A DNA stretch of 64,000 bases from Paenibacillus senegalimassiliensis (lineage in GTDB: Bacteria; Bacillota; Bacilli; Paenibacillales; Paenibacillaceae). Made by a program: the position numbers and the translations under genes. Below, one piece after another: positions 1 through 9,535 of this stretch. Positions within the stretch are counted from its first letter, which is position 1. Every line of letters begins with the position of its first letter. The stretch is taken from positions 186,001 to 250,000 of the forward strand of contig NZ_LN909042.1 of the NCBI RefSeq assembly GCF_001486585.1. The letters run 5' to 3'. Under the pieces are notes generated by a model. It was given only the letters and a program-made list of their open reading frames with translations. It did no database searches and had not been told where the DNA came from.

Positions 1-441
1 TTTTATAAGGCAGAGGATTATTTGGATGATGGTCGGCTGGACAAAATCCGTAATCACATCACCCCAATGCTGTCGTCGGGGGATTATAGACAGGCGTTTG
101 AGGAATATATTTTGACCGCACATCGCTATATGGGATTCAAGCCGGGCGTTAATCCGGATAATATCCTGTTTAATGGTTGGTTCCAGCTAGGCGCAGCCCT
201 GGTCATTGGCGCGGTCGCCGTGGGGGCTATGGCATACCGCTCCGGTGGACGGGTGACGGTCAGTGGGGCGACGTACGAGGATCGGGGCAAGTCGGGGATA
301 TTGGGCCGTCAGGATCAATATTTGCGGACGACGGTCACGAAGACGAAAATTCAGAAGAGCAGCAGCGGCGGCTCCGGTGGGGGCGGCGGCGGAAGAACCG
401 GAGGCGGGCATTCACATAGCGGCAGCCGGGGGTCATTTTAA
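1..441 (+). CDS. ydjH: TPM-domain membrane protein, C-terminal part (YdjH-like; 5' end outside window)
   Basis: The reading frame is open from base 1, so this is the 3' part of a longer gene; the first in-frame TTG at 22 is not a convincing start. A short polar segment is followed by one hydrophobic helix (about residues 59-77 of the visible part), then a basic region and a low-complexity Ser/Gly/His tail ending in SGSRGSF. That tail is typical of TPM-domain (YgcG/YdjH) proteins, whose TPM domain would lie upstream. The next gene is a YdjI-type SPFH protein 18 bp downstream. In Bacillus subtilis ydjH and ydjI sit together with the pspA gene ydjF, and YdjG/YdjH recruit YdjI to the membrane; the same role is inferred here. 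Confidence 0.75.
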   Translation, partial: FYKAEDYLDDGRLDKIRNHITPMLSSGDYRQAFEEYILTAHRYMGFKPGVNPDNILFNGWFQLGAALVIGAVAVGAMAYRSGGRVTVSGATYEDRGKSGILGRQDQYLRTTVTKTKIQKSSSGGSGGGGGGRTGGGHSHSGSRGSF

Positions 442-459
442 CAGAAGGGTGTGGGTAAC

Positions 460-1440
460 ATGAGCTTTTTTAAAAACCAGTTTGCCAACGTAGTCGAATG
501 GGAAGAATTCCGGGACGATATGATCTTCTGGAAATGGAACAATCGCGAGATCAAGAAGGGCAGTAAGCTGATTATTCGCGCGGGCCAGGATGCGATCTTC
601 ATCAACAATGGCAAGATTGAGGGGATCTTCAAGGATGATGGCGAGTTTAACGTCGAATCTGAAATTGTGCCGTTCCTGTCGACACTGAAGGGCTTCAAGT
701 TCGGCTTTAACAGCGGGATGCGAGTGGAAGTTCTGTTCGTCAACACGAAGGAATTTACCGTCCGTTGGGGAACCCAGAATCCGGTGCTGATTCCAACGCC
801 GCAATTGCCTGGGGGCATGCCGATTCGCGCGAACGGAACGTTCAACTTCAAGGTGAACGATTATGTGACGTTGATCGATAAGGTGGCGGGAATTAAGCAA
901 AGTTATCTGGTGGATGACGTGAAGATTCGGATTACGTCTGTGCTGGATCAATTGCTGATGAAGTGGATTAGCCGGGAAGGTAAGGATATGTTCAATCTGC
1001 AAGCCAACAGTGCGGAGATCGCCAGAGGTATCCGTGAAGATTTGGATATGCAGGTAATGGATGACGGCCTGGCGATTACGGGCTTCCAGGTGATGAGCTT
1101 CAATTATCCGAAGGAAATTCAGGACATGATCAACAAGACCGCTTCCCATGAGATGATCGGTAACTTGTCCAAATACCAGCAGGTCAGTATGACCGACGGC
1201 ATGGCTTCCGGGAAGGTGCAAGGCGCCGGTGCTGCCTCTGATATGGCGGGCATGATGATGGGGATGAACATCGCCAAGGAAATGATGAAGAATATGGAAG
1301 AGGGACAGTCCTCGTCTGCGCCTGTATCCGGCGGCGGGAACAGTGGGGGCGGTGCCAAGAAGCCGAACTTCTGCCCAAATTGCGGAGCGAAGAATGAAGG
1401 GGCGAATTTCTGTTCCAATTGTGGGCAGAAGCTGGCCTAG
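460..1440 (+). CDS. ydjI: SPFH-domain protein with C-terminal zinc ribbon (YdjI-like)
   Basis: The 326-residue product is a virion-core-like SPFH protein. The N-terminal two thirds match my recollection of B. subtilis YdjI (blocks around VVEWEEFRDDM and GFKFGFNSGMR). A Met/Gly-rich linker (DMAGMMMGMN) follows, and the C-terminus is a double CxxC zinc ribbon (CPNCG...CSNCG) ending in GQKLA. ATG 460 is preferred over GTG 451 because the AGAAGGGT ribosome site lies about 9 bases upstream of it. SPFH proteins scaffold membrane microdomains, and YdjI works with PspA-type membrane-stress proteins. The upstream TPM-domain gene supports that assignment. The length is normal for the family. Confidence 0.9.
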   Translation: MSFFKNQFANVVEWEEFRDDMIFWKWNNREIKKGSKLIIRAGQDAIFINNGKIEGIFKDDGEFNVESEIVPFLSTLKGFKFGFNSGMRVEVLFVNTKEFTVRWGTQNPVLIPTPQLPGGMPIRANGTFNFKVNDYVTLIDKVAGIKQSYLVDDVKIRITSVLDQLLMKWISREGKDMFNLQANSAEIARGIREDLDMQVMDDGLAITGFQVMSFNYPKEIQDMINKTASHEMIGNLSKYQQVSMTDGMASGKVQGAGAASDMAGMMMGMNIAKEMMKNMEEGQSSSAPVSGGGNSGGGAKKPNFCPNCGAKNEGANFCSNCGQKLA

Positions 1441-1486
1441 AGCAAGGCAAGCAGACTCAGGTTGCAGCGTAAGCTCACCCAGATCG

Positions 1487-1515
1487 TCAGGCTTCGATCA
1501 GGAGCCTGATTTATG
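1487..1515 (+). terminator. Weak hairpin after the SPFH gene
   Basis: A 7-bp stem TCAGGCT / AGCCTGA with a 9-base loop is followed only by TTTATG. It could end the ydjHI-like transcript, but the poor T-run makes this a weak terminator call. Confidence 0.35.
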
Positions 1516-1595
1516 CTATGATGCTATATAAGTCGTACTAAAGAAAGCGCATAACAAGCAAGCGATTCTACCAGATCGGGGAGTGGCGTGGCGAA

Positions 1596-1781
1596 ATGAG
1601 ATTTAATTTTTGGCGGCCGATTTTTTTGATTTTGATAGCCATCTTAACTAATAACCTGGTAACCAACCTGTGTATGTTGTTAGGGATGGCTAAAGAACCG
1701 GCGACTAATGTCGGCTTCTTGGCGATGATTATCGCGGCGATTCTGGTGTATGTTCGGTTCAATAGGAACCGACAGAGGTAG
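1596..1781 (+). CDS. Small two-helix membrane protein, unknown function
   Basis: A 61-residue protein with hydrophobic segments at about residues 8-29 and 39-53, separated by a short MAKEPATN loop and ending in a basic tail (RFNRNRQR). A GGGGAG ribosome site at 1578-1583 precedes the ATG with 12-base spacing, slightly long but usable. I recognise no family. It stands alone between the ydjHI-like pair and a convergent gene. The basic C-terminus suggests that end is cytoplasmic. Confidence 0.6.
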   Translation: MRFNFWRPIFLILIAILTNNLVTNLCMLLGMAKEPATNVGFLAMIIAAILVYVRFNRNRQR

Positions 1782-1807
1782 CCAGCACTAGGGCGCGGTG
1801 AGCTGCC

Positions 1808-1859
1808 CCGGACTCGGTATAGAATCGGAAGCAATGGTGTGTCTTCTATACTGGTCCGG
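1808..1859. other. Long imperfect hairpin in convergent intergenic space
   Basis: CCGGAC (1808-1813) pairs with GTCCGG (1854-1859) and, inside a small internal loop, GTATAGAA (1817-1824) pairs with TTCTATAC (1844-1851). That gives 14 base pairs around a 19-base loop between two convergent genes. There is no T-run on either side, so it may be a factor-assisted or bidirectional transcript end rather than a classical terminator. Confidence 0.4.
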
Positions 1860-1927
1860 TCGCAGGTTTCATATTGCTCGCCGGGCTTCTTAGAGTGCGT
1901 GAGTAGAACAGTTGTAGTGACATTGAT

Positions 1928-2467
1928 TCAGACCATAAGGGCCTTAATTCCGTTGAAGAACGGGATGATAGATCGGATGGCATTATAGCCTAGCTTCATG
2001 ACCGGCATGTACTTCCGGGCGGTGTCAATAAATTCCCTCATACGTGGTCGTGCAGGAGCTCCAGTGATAGGGGACAGGCTAACCGGGTTCCCTGCTCCAC
2101 CACTTCCGTAACCATAACCTCCACCGTTCCATCCCATACCCATGTAGGGACTGCTAAAGGTGGCGGGGGAGGGACCCTCCGGGGACATCGGCCGTGATGA
2201 ACCTGTCGTCCCATCCCAAGGAGGGGCTGAGATGCCGTTGAAAGACGGGGACAAGGCTCTGACCTGGGCTTTTTTGCGACGAGATGAGGATTGTTTGGCT
2301 GTTTTTTTGTGAGATTTCTTTGTTTTTGGCTTGCCGGAGAAGGTCACCCCGTTCTCATCAAATCCACTAATCCATCCTACATAAGTTTGCCCGTTATGCA
2401 ATGTGATACAGACCGGCTGATCTTTGTATTGCATGGCACGTTGGCGGATTTTAGCCGAATTTGCCAT
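1928..2467 (-). CDS. Gly-rich protein with Sm-like N-terminal segment, unknown function
   Basis: A 179-residue protein without signal peptide or membrane helix. Residues about 15-45 (PVCITLHNGQTYVGWISGFD and following GVTFSGK) have the pattern of the first strands of an Sm/LSm fold: hydrophobic strand, NG turn, Y-x-G, then an aspartate turn. A Lys/Ser/Arg-rich stretch follows (about 48-70), then a Pro/Gly/Tyr-rich disordered region, and a C-terminal amphipathic helix region ending FFNGIKALMV. A strong GAGGTGATT site precedes the ATG. Similar hypothetical proteins occur in Paenibacillus to my knowledge. The Sm-like reading is inference; the basic tract would fit nucleic-acid binding or a spore-associated role. 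Confidence 0.65.
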   Translation of the reverse strand: MANSAKIRQRAMQYKDQPVCITLHNGQTYVGWISGFDENGVTFSGKPKTKKSHKKTAKQSSSRRKKAQVRALSPSFNGISAPPWDGTTGSSRPMSPEGPSPATFSSPYMGMGWNGGGYGYGSGGAGNPVSLSPITGAPARPRMREFIDTARKYMPVMKLGYNAIRSIIPFFNGIKALMV

Positions 2468-2595
2468 ATAGGAATCACCTCATTTGTGGATTTTCACAAA
2501 CTTACCTACTAACCTACATACCTGATTATATTGTACGTAGCCGCCTGTGAAATGCCTGTGCTTGTTCACCGGTTGGGGAAGATATTCCTGGTTCC

Positions 2596-2979
2596 TTAGA
2601 ATTTGAGTTCCTGGCGATGAATTTGTGTCTCCATGACCTCGTACAAGGCCAGCTTGTAGTTAATTTTATCTAGATTTAAGTACAACTCCTTCATGCTTCG
2701 CTCAATATCTTTCTTGTGCTCCAGCATCATGCTCTTGCGTTCAGCAATGGTATCATCACCTTCTTTGTACAAATACACATACTTCTGAATCTGTACCACC
2801 GGCATGCCAGTAGCCCGAAGCGCAGTAACGAACTGCACCCAGCTCAAATCCTCCTCATCATAAAGCCGTTTGCCACCTCCATCCCTTTTCACGTGTGGAA
2901 GCAGCCCCTCCTTCTCATAATAACGAAGCGTAGATGCAGCTAGTCCAGTAATCTCTGTGACTTCCTTGATGGTCATCAT
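2596..2979 (-). CDS. MerR-family transcriptional regulator (AdhR-like)
   Basis: A 127-residue MerR regulator with an N-terminal winged helix (TIKEVTEITGLAASTLRYYE, residues 3-22), the typical EKEGLLP turn, and a C-terminal dimerisation coiled coil (about 75-115). No cysteine-rich effector loop is present, unlike metal sensors. An AAGGAG site sits 9 bases upstream of the ATG. It is divergent from an aldo/keto reductase with shared palindromes between them, the arrangement seen for AdhR-type regulators that activate aldehyde-detoxifying enzymes. Both palindromes carry TTAAAGTTAACTT, so autoregulation plus activation of the reductase is inferred. Confidence 0.88.
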   Translation of the reverse strand: MMTIKEVTEITGLAASTLRYYEKEGLLPHVKRDGGGKRLYDEEDLSWVQFVTALRATGMPVVQIQKYVYLYKEGDDTIAERKSMMLEHKKDIERSMKELYLNLDKINYKLALYEVMETQIHRQELKF

Positions 2980-3002
2980 CCTTCTTCACTCCTTGCTATT
3001 TG

Positions 3003-3018
3003 TTAAAGTTAACTTTAA
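3003..3018. promoter_or_regulatory. 16-bp perfect palindrome upstream of merR (operator candidate)
   Basis: TTAAAGTTAACTTTAA lies 24 bases upstream of the merR start and shares its core with the palindrome inside the divergent reductase promoter. Probable MerR autoregulatory operator. Confidence 0.6.
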
Positions 3019-3149
3019 TTAAAATCACTCCTGTATTTTCTTTTATACTTAGAAAAGATCTATCATTAATCGCTGTATGTCAAGTATATCCTTTGTTTTT
3101 CTTCAAAGCATAGGTTTGATGCTATGAATAAGCTTTTTAAAAAAGAGTG

Positions 3150-3180
3150 TTGACTTAAAGTTAACTTCATATTTTATGCT
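3150..3180 (+). promoter_or_regulatory. MerR-type promoter of the aldo/keto reductase
   Basis: TTGACT (3150-3155) and TATGCT (3175-3180) are separated by 19 bp, the overlong spacing characteristic of MerR-activated promoters. The spacer holds AAAGTTAACTT, a copy of the palindrome upstream of merR. Confidence 0.7.
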
Positions 3181-3219
3181 AAGTGAGATCGAATATCATG
3201 CATGAGGGGATGGATGGAA

Positions 3220-4158
<939 letters not shown>

Positions 4159-4256
4159 GTCATCACAATTTATTGCTGCATATGCATAAACCTCGGCTAA
4201 TGTGGGAAATTAACTAATAAATAACCACATTTCCAATTGAGGAGTTGGCATAACGA

Positions 4257-4469
4257 ATGAAGACGTTAAATATTGTAGCTTTGGCTTTACTGATTGTAGG
4301 GGGATTGAACTGGCTGCTGGTGGGACTGTTCCAATATGATTTAGTTGCCGGTATTTTTGGGGGGCAAGATGCCACCCTCGCCCGAATCATTTACGTCATT
4401 GTAGGGATTTGCGCCATTTATGCGTTCAAGTTCTTTGGTGACGTGACCGAAGACGAAGTGGCTAGATAA
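4257..4469 (+). CDS. DUF378 small membrane protein
   Basis: A 70-residue protein with two membrane helices (about 4-23 and 40-60) and the DUF378 signature GGLNWLLVGLF. The GAGGAGTTGG ribosome site is well placed. DUF378 proteins (for example YuzA of B. subtilis) have no established function. It is monocistronic, followed by a strong bidirectional terminator. Confidence 0.85.
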   Translation: MKTLNIVALALLIVGGLNWLLVGLFQYDLVAGIFGGQDATLARIIYVIVGICAIYAFKFFGDVTEDEVAR

Positions 4470-4487
4470 GGCAAGCTGTAGACTTGG

Positions 4488-4537
4488 CAAGGGGCTCCTT
4501 CCGGTAGAGGTTATCTACTTGGAGGGAGCCCCTTTTG
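4488..4537. terminator. Bidirectional terminator between DUF378 gene and udk
   Basis: The stem AAGGGGCTCC...GGAGCCCCTT is followed by TTTT on the plus strand and mirrored by an A-run on the other side, so it can serve both convergent genes. Confidence 0.8.
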
Positions 4538-4563
4538 TCTTGCCAGCTTATGCTTGGATAGCG

Positions 4564-5187
4564 TTACAGACTGATACCGCCGGTCAGATGCTTCTCGGTC
4601 AGAATGGTTAGCATTTGAATACCCACCTCATTATGTCCACCCTCAGGGATAATAAGATCGGCATATTTCTTGGAGGGTTCGATGAACGCTTCGTGCATGG
4701 GCTTCACGGTGGCCAGATACTGCTGATAGATGGATTGAATGGAGCGCCCGCGTTCCTCCATATCCCGCAAGACGCGACGTAGGATGCGCACATCGGAATC
4801 CGTATCGACGAATACCTTGATATCAAGCAGCTCTCTTAACTTCTCGTCGTACAACACGAAGAGCCCCTCCACGATCACAATACGGTTCGGAAGCAGCTTA
4901 ATAGTTCTGTCGGAGCGGGTATGGTTCGGGAAGTCGTAGACGGGAGCGTAGGCGTCTTCACCGTTCTTGAGTAAGGTGAGGTGCTCCACCAGCAACTCAT
5001 TGTCGAAGGCGAAGGGATGGTCGTAATTGTTCTTCTCCCGCTCGCTCATCACCAGATGAGACTGATCCTTATAATAATTATCCTGCGAAATAAAAGTTAC
5101 TTTATCGGTTGCGAGCTGGCTGATGACCGAACGGGCTACGGTGGTCTTCCCTGAGCCGGTGCCGCCAGCGATACCTATAATTAACAT
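4564..5187 (-). CDS. udk: Uridine kinase
   Basis: Uridine/cytidine kinase (207 residues) that phosphorylates uridine to UMP in pyrimidine salvage, in the cytoplasm. The P-loop GGTGSGKTT starts at about residue 7; the phosphoribulokinase/uridine-kinase fold continues with FISQDNYYKDQ, NYDHPFAFD, VIVEGLFVL and the RDMEERGRS lid region. The frame extends 24 bases further upstream to a TTG, but that would start ahead of an AGGAGGG site. ATG 5187 sits 11 bases after that site and gives the usual family length. Separate transcription unit. Confidence 0.95.
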   Translation of the reverse strand: MLIIGIAGGTGSGKTTVARSVISQLATDKVTFISQDNYYKDQSHLVMSEREKNNYDHPFAFDNELLVEHLTLLKNGEDAYAPVYDFPNHTRSDRTIKLLPNRIVIVEGLFVLYDEKLRELLDIKVFVDTDSDVRILRRVLRDMEERGRSIQSIYQQYLATVKPMHEAFIEPSKKYADLIIPEGGHNEVGIQMLTILTEKHLTGGISL

Positions 5188-5433
5188 GTAAATTGATACC
5201 CTCCTAGACAAGATCCCGTTAACATTTCAGTATTGTAGCACAGGGGATGTTTTTTTTCATCTTGTGCGCGAGGGGTGCAACATAAATTTATAAATTGCGG
5301 ACACCCTTTGTACAATTATTCGTATAAAAAAGAGGGGCTGTATTTCTGATTAATTTGCACCCGATTAGGTTTACAATACAAATAGCGAAACTGGTATGGC
5401 TTTCTCTAATTTGAAGGAAGAGGTGTTAAACGC

Positions 5434-8064
5434 ATGTGGTATACCCAAACCCGGGAAGCCGTCCTGGAAGAACAGAAGGTAAATGCTGCAACTGGCTTAT
5501 CCTCTGAAGAGGTGAAGGCGAGACTGAAGCGATACGGCCCCAACCAATTGAAGGGCAAGCCCAAGCCTAGTATCTGGGCGCTCTTCTTCGCTCAACTTAA
5601 GGATATGTTGATTTATGTACTGCTTGGTGCAGTCGTCGTCACGCTGATTGTCGGAGAATATGTAGATGCCATTATCATTCTTGCCGTTGTTATCCTTAAT
5701 GCGGCGATCGGGGTTATTCAGGAGCGGAAAGCGGAGAAGGCGATTGAAGCCTTGCAGCAAATGACGGCCAATAAATCCTTGGTACGGCGTGATGGAGAAG
5801 TGAGGGAGATTGATTCCATTGACATCGTGCCGGGAGATATTGTCATTCTCGATGCCGGGCGCTATATTCCGGCGGACTTGCGGTTGCTGGAAAGCGCTAA
5901 TCTGCAAATTGAGGAATCTGCGCTTACCGGGGAGTCCGTTCCCTCGGATAAGCAAGCTGAGGACCTTTATGAGGACCCTAAGACACCAATTGGGGATCTT
6001 AGCAATATGGCCTTTATGTCTACACTAGTGACCTACGGACGCGGTGAAGGTATCGTTGTGGCTACGGCGATGGATACGGAAATGGGTAAAATCGCAAAAA
6101 TTCTGGATGAAGATATCCAGGAGTTGACCCCGCTTCAGAAGAAGCTGGAAGAGCTGGGCAAAATGCTTGGATATATTGCCATCGGCATTTGTGTGGTCAT
6201 CTTCGTGATCGGCTTGCTTCAAGGACGCGACTTGTTCGAGCTGTTCCTGACGGCGATCAGCCTTGCGGTAGCTGCTATTCCGGAAGGACTGCCAGCCATC
6301 GTGGCCATCGTGCTGGCCTTGGGCGTGACCCGGATGTCTCGTATTAATGCAATCGTGAAGAAGCTTCCGGCCGTGGAGACCTTGGGTTCTGTAAATATCA
6401 TCTGTTCCGACAAGACCGGAACGCTGACGCAGAACAAGATGACGGTGGTGAAGCACTTTACGGCTGAGCCGCTCGAAGATGAAGTGCCCGTTGAAATGAT
6501 TAAGGCCTTCGTGCTCTGTTCCGATGCTACCTATGAGAATGGGGAGGGTACGGGAGATCCGACGGAGATTGCGCTTGTCGTCTACGGGGAGCAGCATAAT
6601 ATCTTGAAAAGATCGCTGGAGGCCGAATACAAGCGGGTTGGGGAGAAGCCCTTCGACTCTGACCGCAAGCTAATGTCCACGGTGAACCAGACCCGTGAGG
6701 GGTACCGTGTACATACGAAGGGAGCTATCGACCAACTACTGCAAATCTCCAGTTCCGCCGTGGTGAACGGTGAGGTGGTGCCGTTGACCGAGGAACTGAA
6801 GCAACGCTATTTGCAGGCGGCTGAAGCCATGTCGGACGATGCCCTCCGTGTTTTGGGAGCGGCATACAAGGACACGGACCGTATCCTGCCGCCAGAGGAC
6901 ATGGAGCAGGACTTGACCGTGCTGGGCTTTGTCGGCATGATCGATCCGCCGCGGATTGAGGTTAAGGATTCCATCCGGGAAGCGAAGATGGCTGGTATTA
7001 CCCCAATCATGATTACGGGGGACCACCGGAATACGGCGGTTGCTATCGCCAAGGAACTGGACATTGCTCATTCCCTGGAGCAGAGCATGACCGGGGCAGA
7101 GATTGATACTTTGTCCGACAAGGATTTTGCCGAGAAGATTCGCAACATTCGCGTATTCGCCCGCGTCTCGCCTGAACATAAGGTGAAGATTGTCAAGGCG
7201 TTCAAGGCTCAAGGCAACATTGTCTCCATGACTGGCGACGGCGTGAATGACGCGCCTTCACTCAAGAATGCCGATATTGGCGTAGCGATGGGGATTACCG
7301 GGACGGACGTGTCGAAGGGGGCCAGCGACATGATTCTGACGGATGATAACTTCACGACGATTGTCCAGGCGATCCGGGAAGGGCGGAACATCTACGCCAA
7401 TATTCGCAAGACGGTTACCTTCCTGTTAGCTTGTAACTTTGGGGAGATTGTCGCGATTCTGGCTTCCATTCTGTTCTTCTGGCCGCTGCCACTATTGGCT
7501 ACCCAGATTCTCTGGATCAACCTGGTGACTGATACGCTGCCGGCGATTGCCTTGGGCGTTGACCCCGGCGAGAAGGATGTCATGAAGCGCAAGCCGCGAA
7601 ATCCCAAGGAAAGCTTCTTCGCCGGAGGTGCGGCGCTGCAAGCCGTGCTGGGCGGGTTGCTGATTGGGGCACTAACGCTGGTCGCCTTCTATGTCGGATT
7701 GGCTGAACATGGATATGGCCTGCGCTCGCCGAATATCTCAGAAGAGGCTATGACTTACGCCCGGACGATGGCCTTTGTCGTATTGGCTGCGTCCCAGTTG
7801 TTCTACTCGTTCTCCAAACGCAGCGCCACGAAGTCCATCTTCGCCGTGGGTCTGTTCTCAAACAAGCTGCTGGTCGGTGCGGTTATCGCAGGTCTGGTGC
7901 TGCAATATGCCTCGATCTCCATCCCGTTCCTGGCCGCCGCCTTCAAGGTACAGAACCTGAGCCTGCCAGACTGGGGCCTGGTGTTCGTCCTTGCCTTGAT
8001 TCCGTTAATTCTTAACGAAATCATCAAGGTGTTTGTACGGATGAGAAGAGGAGCGTCAGCCTAA
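5434..8064 (+). CDS. Cation-transporting P-type ATPase, Ca2+ (SERCA/PMCA-like, YloB type)
   Basis: An 876-residue P2-type ATPase, probably a calcium exporter of the plasma membrane. Visible motifs are TGES at 165-168 (actuator domain), PEGLP at 283-287 (ion-binding helix 4), DKTGT at 326-330 with phosphorylated Asp326, and TGDGVND at 600-606. Four C-terminal helices include ATQILWINLVTDTLPA, the helix-6 type NxxTD motif of Ca2+ pumps. Length and domain order are complete. GGAAGAGGTG precedes the ATG. It is monocistronic, followed by a strong terminator. Calcium is inferred from the PEGLP and NLVTDTLPA motifs; Mn2+ transport is possible. Confidence 0.93.
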   Translation: MWYTQTREAVLEEQKVNAATGLSSEEVKARLKRYGPNQLKGKPKPSIWALFFAQLKDMLIYVLLGAVVVTLIVGEYVDAIIILAVVILNAAIGVIQERKAEKAIEALQQMTANKSLVRRDGEVREIDSIDIVPGDIVILDAGRYIPADLRLLESANLQIEESALTGESVPSDKQAEDLYEDPKTPIGDLSNMAFMSTLVTYGRGEGIVVATAMDTEMGKIAKILDEDIQELTPLQKKLEELGKMLGYIAIGICVVIFVIGLLQGRDLFELFLTAISLAVAAIPEGLPAIVAIVLALGVTRMSRINAIVKKLPAVETLGSVNIICSDKTGTLTQNKMTVVKHFTAEPLEDEVPVEMIKAFVLCSDATYENGEGTGDPTEIALVVYGEQHNILKRSLEAEYKRVGEKPFDSDRKLMSTVNQTREGYRVHTKGAIDQLLQISSSAVVNGEVVPLTEELKQRYLQAAEAMSDDALRVLGAAYKDTDRILPPEDMEQDLTVLGFVGMIDPPRIEVKDSIREAKMAGITPIMITGDHRNTAVAIAKELDIAHSLEQSMTGAEIDTLSDKDFAEKIRNIRVFARVSPEHKVKIVKAFKAQGNIVSMTGDGVNDAPSLKNADIGVAMGITGTDVSKGASDMILTDDNFTTIVQAIREGRNIYANIRKTVTFLLACNFGEIVAILASILFFWPLPLLATQILWINLVTDTLPAIALGVDPGEKDVMKRKPRNPKESFFAGGAALQAVLGGLLIGALTLVAFYVGLAEHGYGLRSPNISEEAMTYARTMAFVVLAASQLFYSFSKRSATKSIFAVGLFSNKLLVGAVIAGLVLQYASISIPFLAAAFKVQNLSLPDWGLVFVLALIPLILNEIIKVFVRMRRGASA

Positions 8065-8085
8065 TCATGGGTAACTGGATTCAAG

Positions 8086-8120
8086 TGCGCAGGTATAGAA
8101 GCCTGCGCGCTTCTTTTTTA
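8086..8120 (+). terminator. Terminator after the P-type ATPase
   Basis: The stem TGCGCAGG / CCTGCGCG is followed by CTTCTTTTTTA. Confidence 0.85.
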
Positions 8121-8224
8121 TTATTTTCTAAATCGGTTTATTCCATCTTCATCGGAGTTCGCTATAATAAAGTTTAAATTAAACATAAATGATTAGTGGA
8201 TAGGAACAGGAGAGGAGATAAGCG

Positions 8225-9352
8225 ATGGCTAACGATCAGGGAAAGGCAGAGAAGAAATCCTTACTGGAGGCATTCAAGCGTACGGTGTACCAAGTACCGG
8301 GGCATGGGAAGCGGAATGTGGATGTGTTGAAGCAAGCCTTGGACAAGGTGAGCGGCGGACTGGACAGCGATATGTATGGGAAGGGACAGGCCATCGAGGA
8401 CTTTGAAGCGAAGATGGCGGGCGTGTTGGGCAAGGAAGCAGCGGCATTCTTTCCCAGCGGTACAATGGCTCAGCAAATTGCACTGAGAATATGGTGCGAT
8501 CAGCAGGAAACGAAGCGCGTGGCATACCATCCCCTCTGCCATTTGGAGATTCATGAAGAGGATGGCCTGAAGGAATTGCACGGGATCGAGCCGCTGCTGT
8601 TGGCATCCCCGGATCGCCTTATCCGCCTGTCTGATGTCCGTAGTCTGGCAGACAAGAATGTGGCCTGCTTGCTGTTGGAGCTGCCACAGCGGGAGATCGG
8701 CGGGCAGTTGCCCGCATTTGCCGAATTGGAAGCCATCTCTTCCTATTGCCGGGAGCGGGGAATCAAGCTGCATCTGGATGGAGCGCGTCTCTTTGAAATC
8801 CTTCCTTTTTATGAAAAAACTGCGGAGGAGATATGCGCTCTGTTCGATAGTATGTATATTTCGTTCTATAAGGGACTTGGCGGAGTTGCCGGAGCCATTT
8901 TGGCCGGAGGCCGTGACTGGGTGGACAAGTCAAGGATATGGAAACGGCGCCACGGCGGAGATTTAATCAGCTTGTATCCTTATTTTCTAAGCGCAGATTA
9001 TTATTATGATTTAAGAGTGGGCAAGATGGGGCAATATTATCGGCAGGCCAAGGAATTGGCTCAGCTCTATAACCGTTGCCGTCATGTGAGTACCCTGCCG
9101 GAGGTTCCCGTATCTAATATGTTCCATGTTCATGCGGATCTGCCCAAGGAACAGTTGGAGCGGTTACTGCTTGAGGTGTACCGGGAGACGGGCGTTGGCC
9201 TGACGCCTATGGTCAAGGAACGCAGCAGCGGCGGCTGTAGCTTCGAGGTGAGCATAGGTGATCGGTATGCCGAGGTTCCCAAGGACAAACTGCAATTGGC
9301 ATTTCGGCTGTTGAATCAGAAGCTGGAACGGGAAGACCACCAAGCGTGGTAA
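8225..9352 (+). CDS. Threonine aldolase / beta-eliminating lyase family PLP enzyme
   Basis: A 375-residue fold-type I PLP enzyme of the low-specificity L-threonine aldolase family, which cleaves threonine to glycine and acetaldehyde. The PLP-binding lysine is probably Lys216 in SFYKGLGGVAGA, preceded by the cofactor-binding aspartate in LHLDGARLF. GGDSDMYG-like N-terminal sequence (SGGLDSDMYGKG) and PSGTMAQQIA match the family. It is about 30 residues longer than typical threonine aldolases, mainly at the N-terminus (KRTVYQVPGHGKRN). GGAGAGGAGATAAGCG gives a clear ribosome site. Substrate specificity is uncertain, since the family also includes other aldolases and lyases. Confidence 0.85.
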   Translation: MANDQGKAEKKSLLEAFKRTVYQVPGHGKRNVDVLKQALDKVSGGLDSDMYGKGQAIEDFEAKMAGVLGKEAAAFFPSGTMAQQIALRIWCDQQETKRVAYHPLCHLEIHEEDGLKELHGIEPLLLASPDRLIRLSDVRSLADKNVACLLLELPQREIGGQLPAFAELEAISSYCRERGIKLHLDGARLFEILPFYEKTAEEICALFDSMYISFYKGLGGVAGAILAGGRDWVDKSRIWKRRHGGDLISLYPYFLSADYYYDLRVGKMGQYYRQAKELAQLYNRCRHVSTLPEVPVSNMFHVHADLPKEQLERLLLEVYRETGVGLTPMVKERSSGGCSFEVSIGDRYAEVPKDKLQLAFRLLNQKLEREDHQAW

Positions 9353-9535
9353 CACATATCAGCGTAAGAGCGTGAATTTCGTTGATTGTGCGACATAATC
9401 GACGAGGAGAGAGCGTGTAAACGCTTATCTGAATCCAGTTGATGCAAATCCTTCTTCTTTTGACCTTTAACCTGCCTTTACACCCTCCTGACGGAAGGAG
9501 TATGATTCAGCAGTAGTAATTAAATGACAAATACC
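9353..9535. other. Intergenic leader region upstream of the c-di-AMP riboswitch
   Basis: No gene is visible between the aldolase and the riboswitch. A small CTCC-TGACG-GAAGGAG-like hairpin occurs near 9486-9500. The kimA promoter must lie here, but I cannot place -35/-10 boxes with confidence. Confidence 0.4.

Noticed and set aside
433-1221. 262-codon frame opposite the SPFH gene
   Set aside because: Antisense shadow of a conserved YdjI-like gene.
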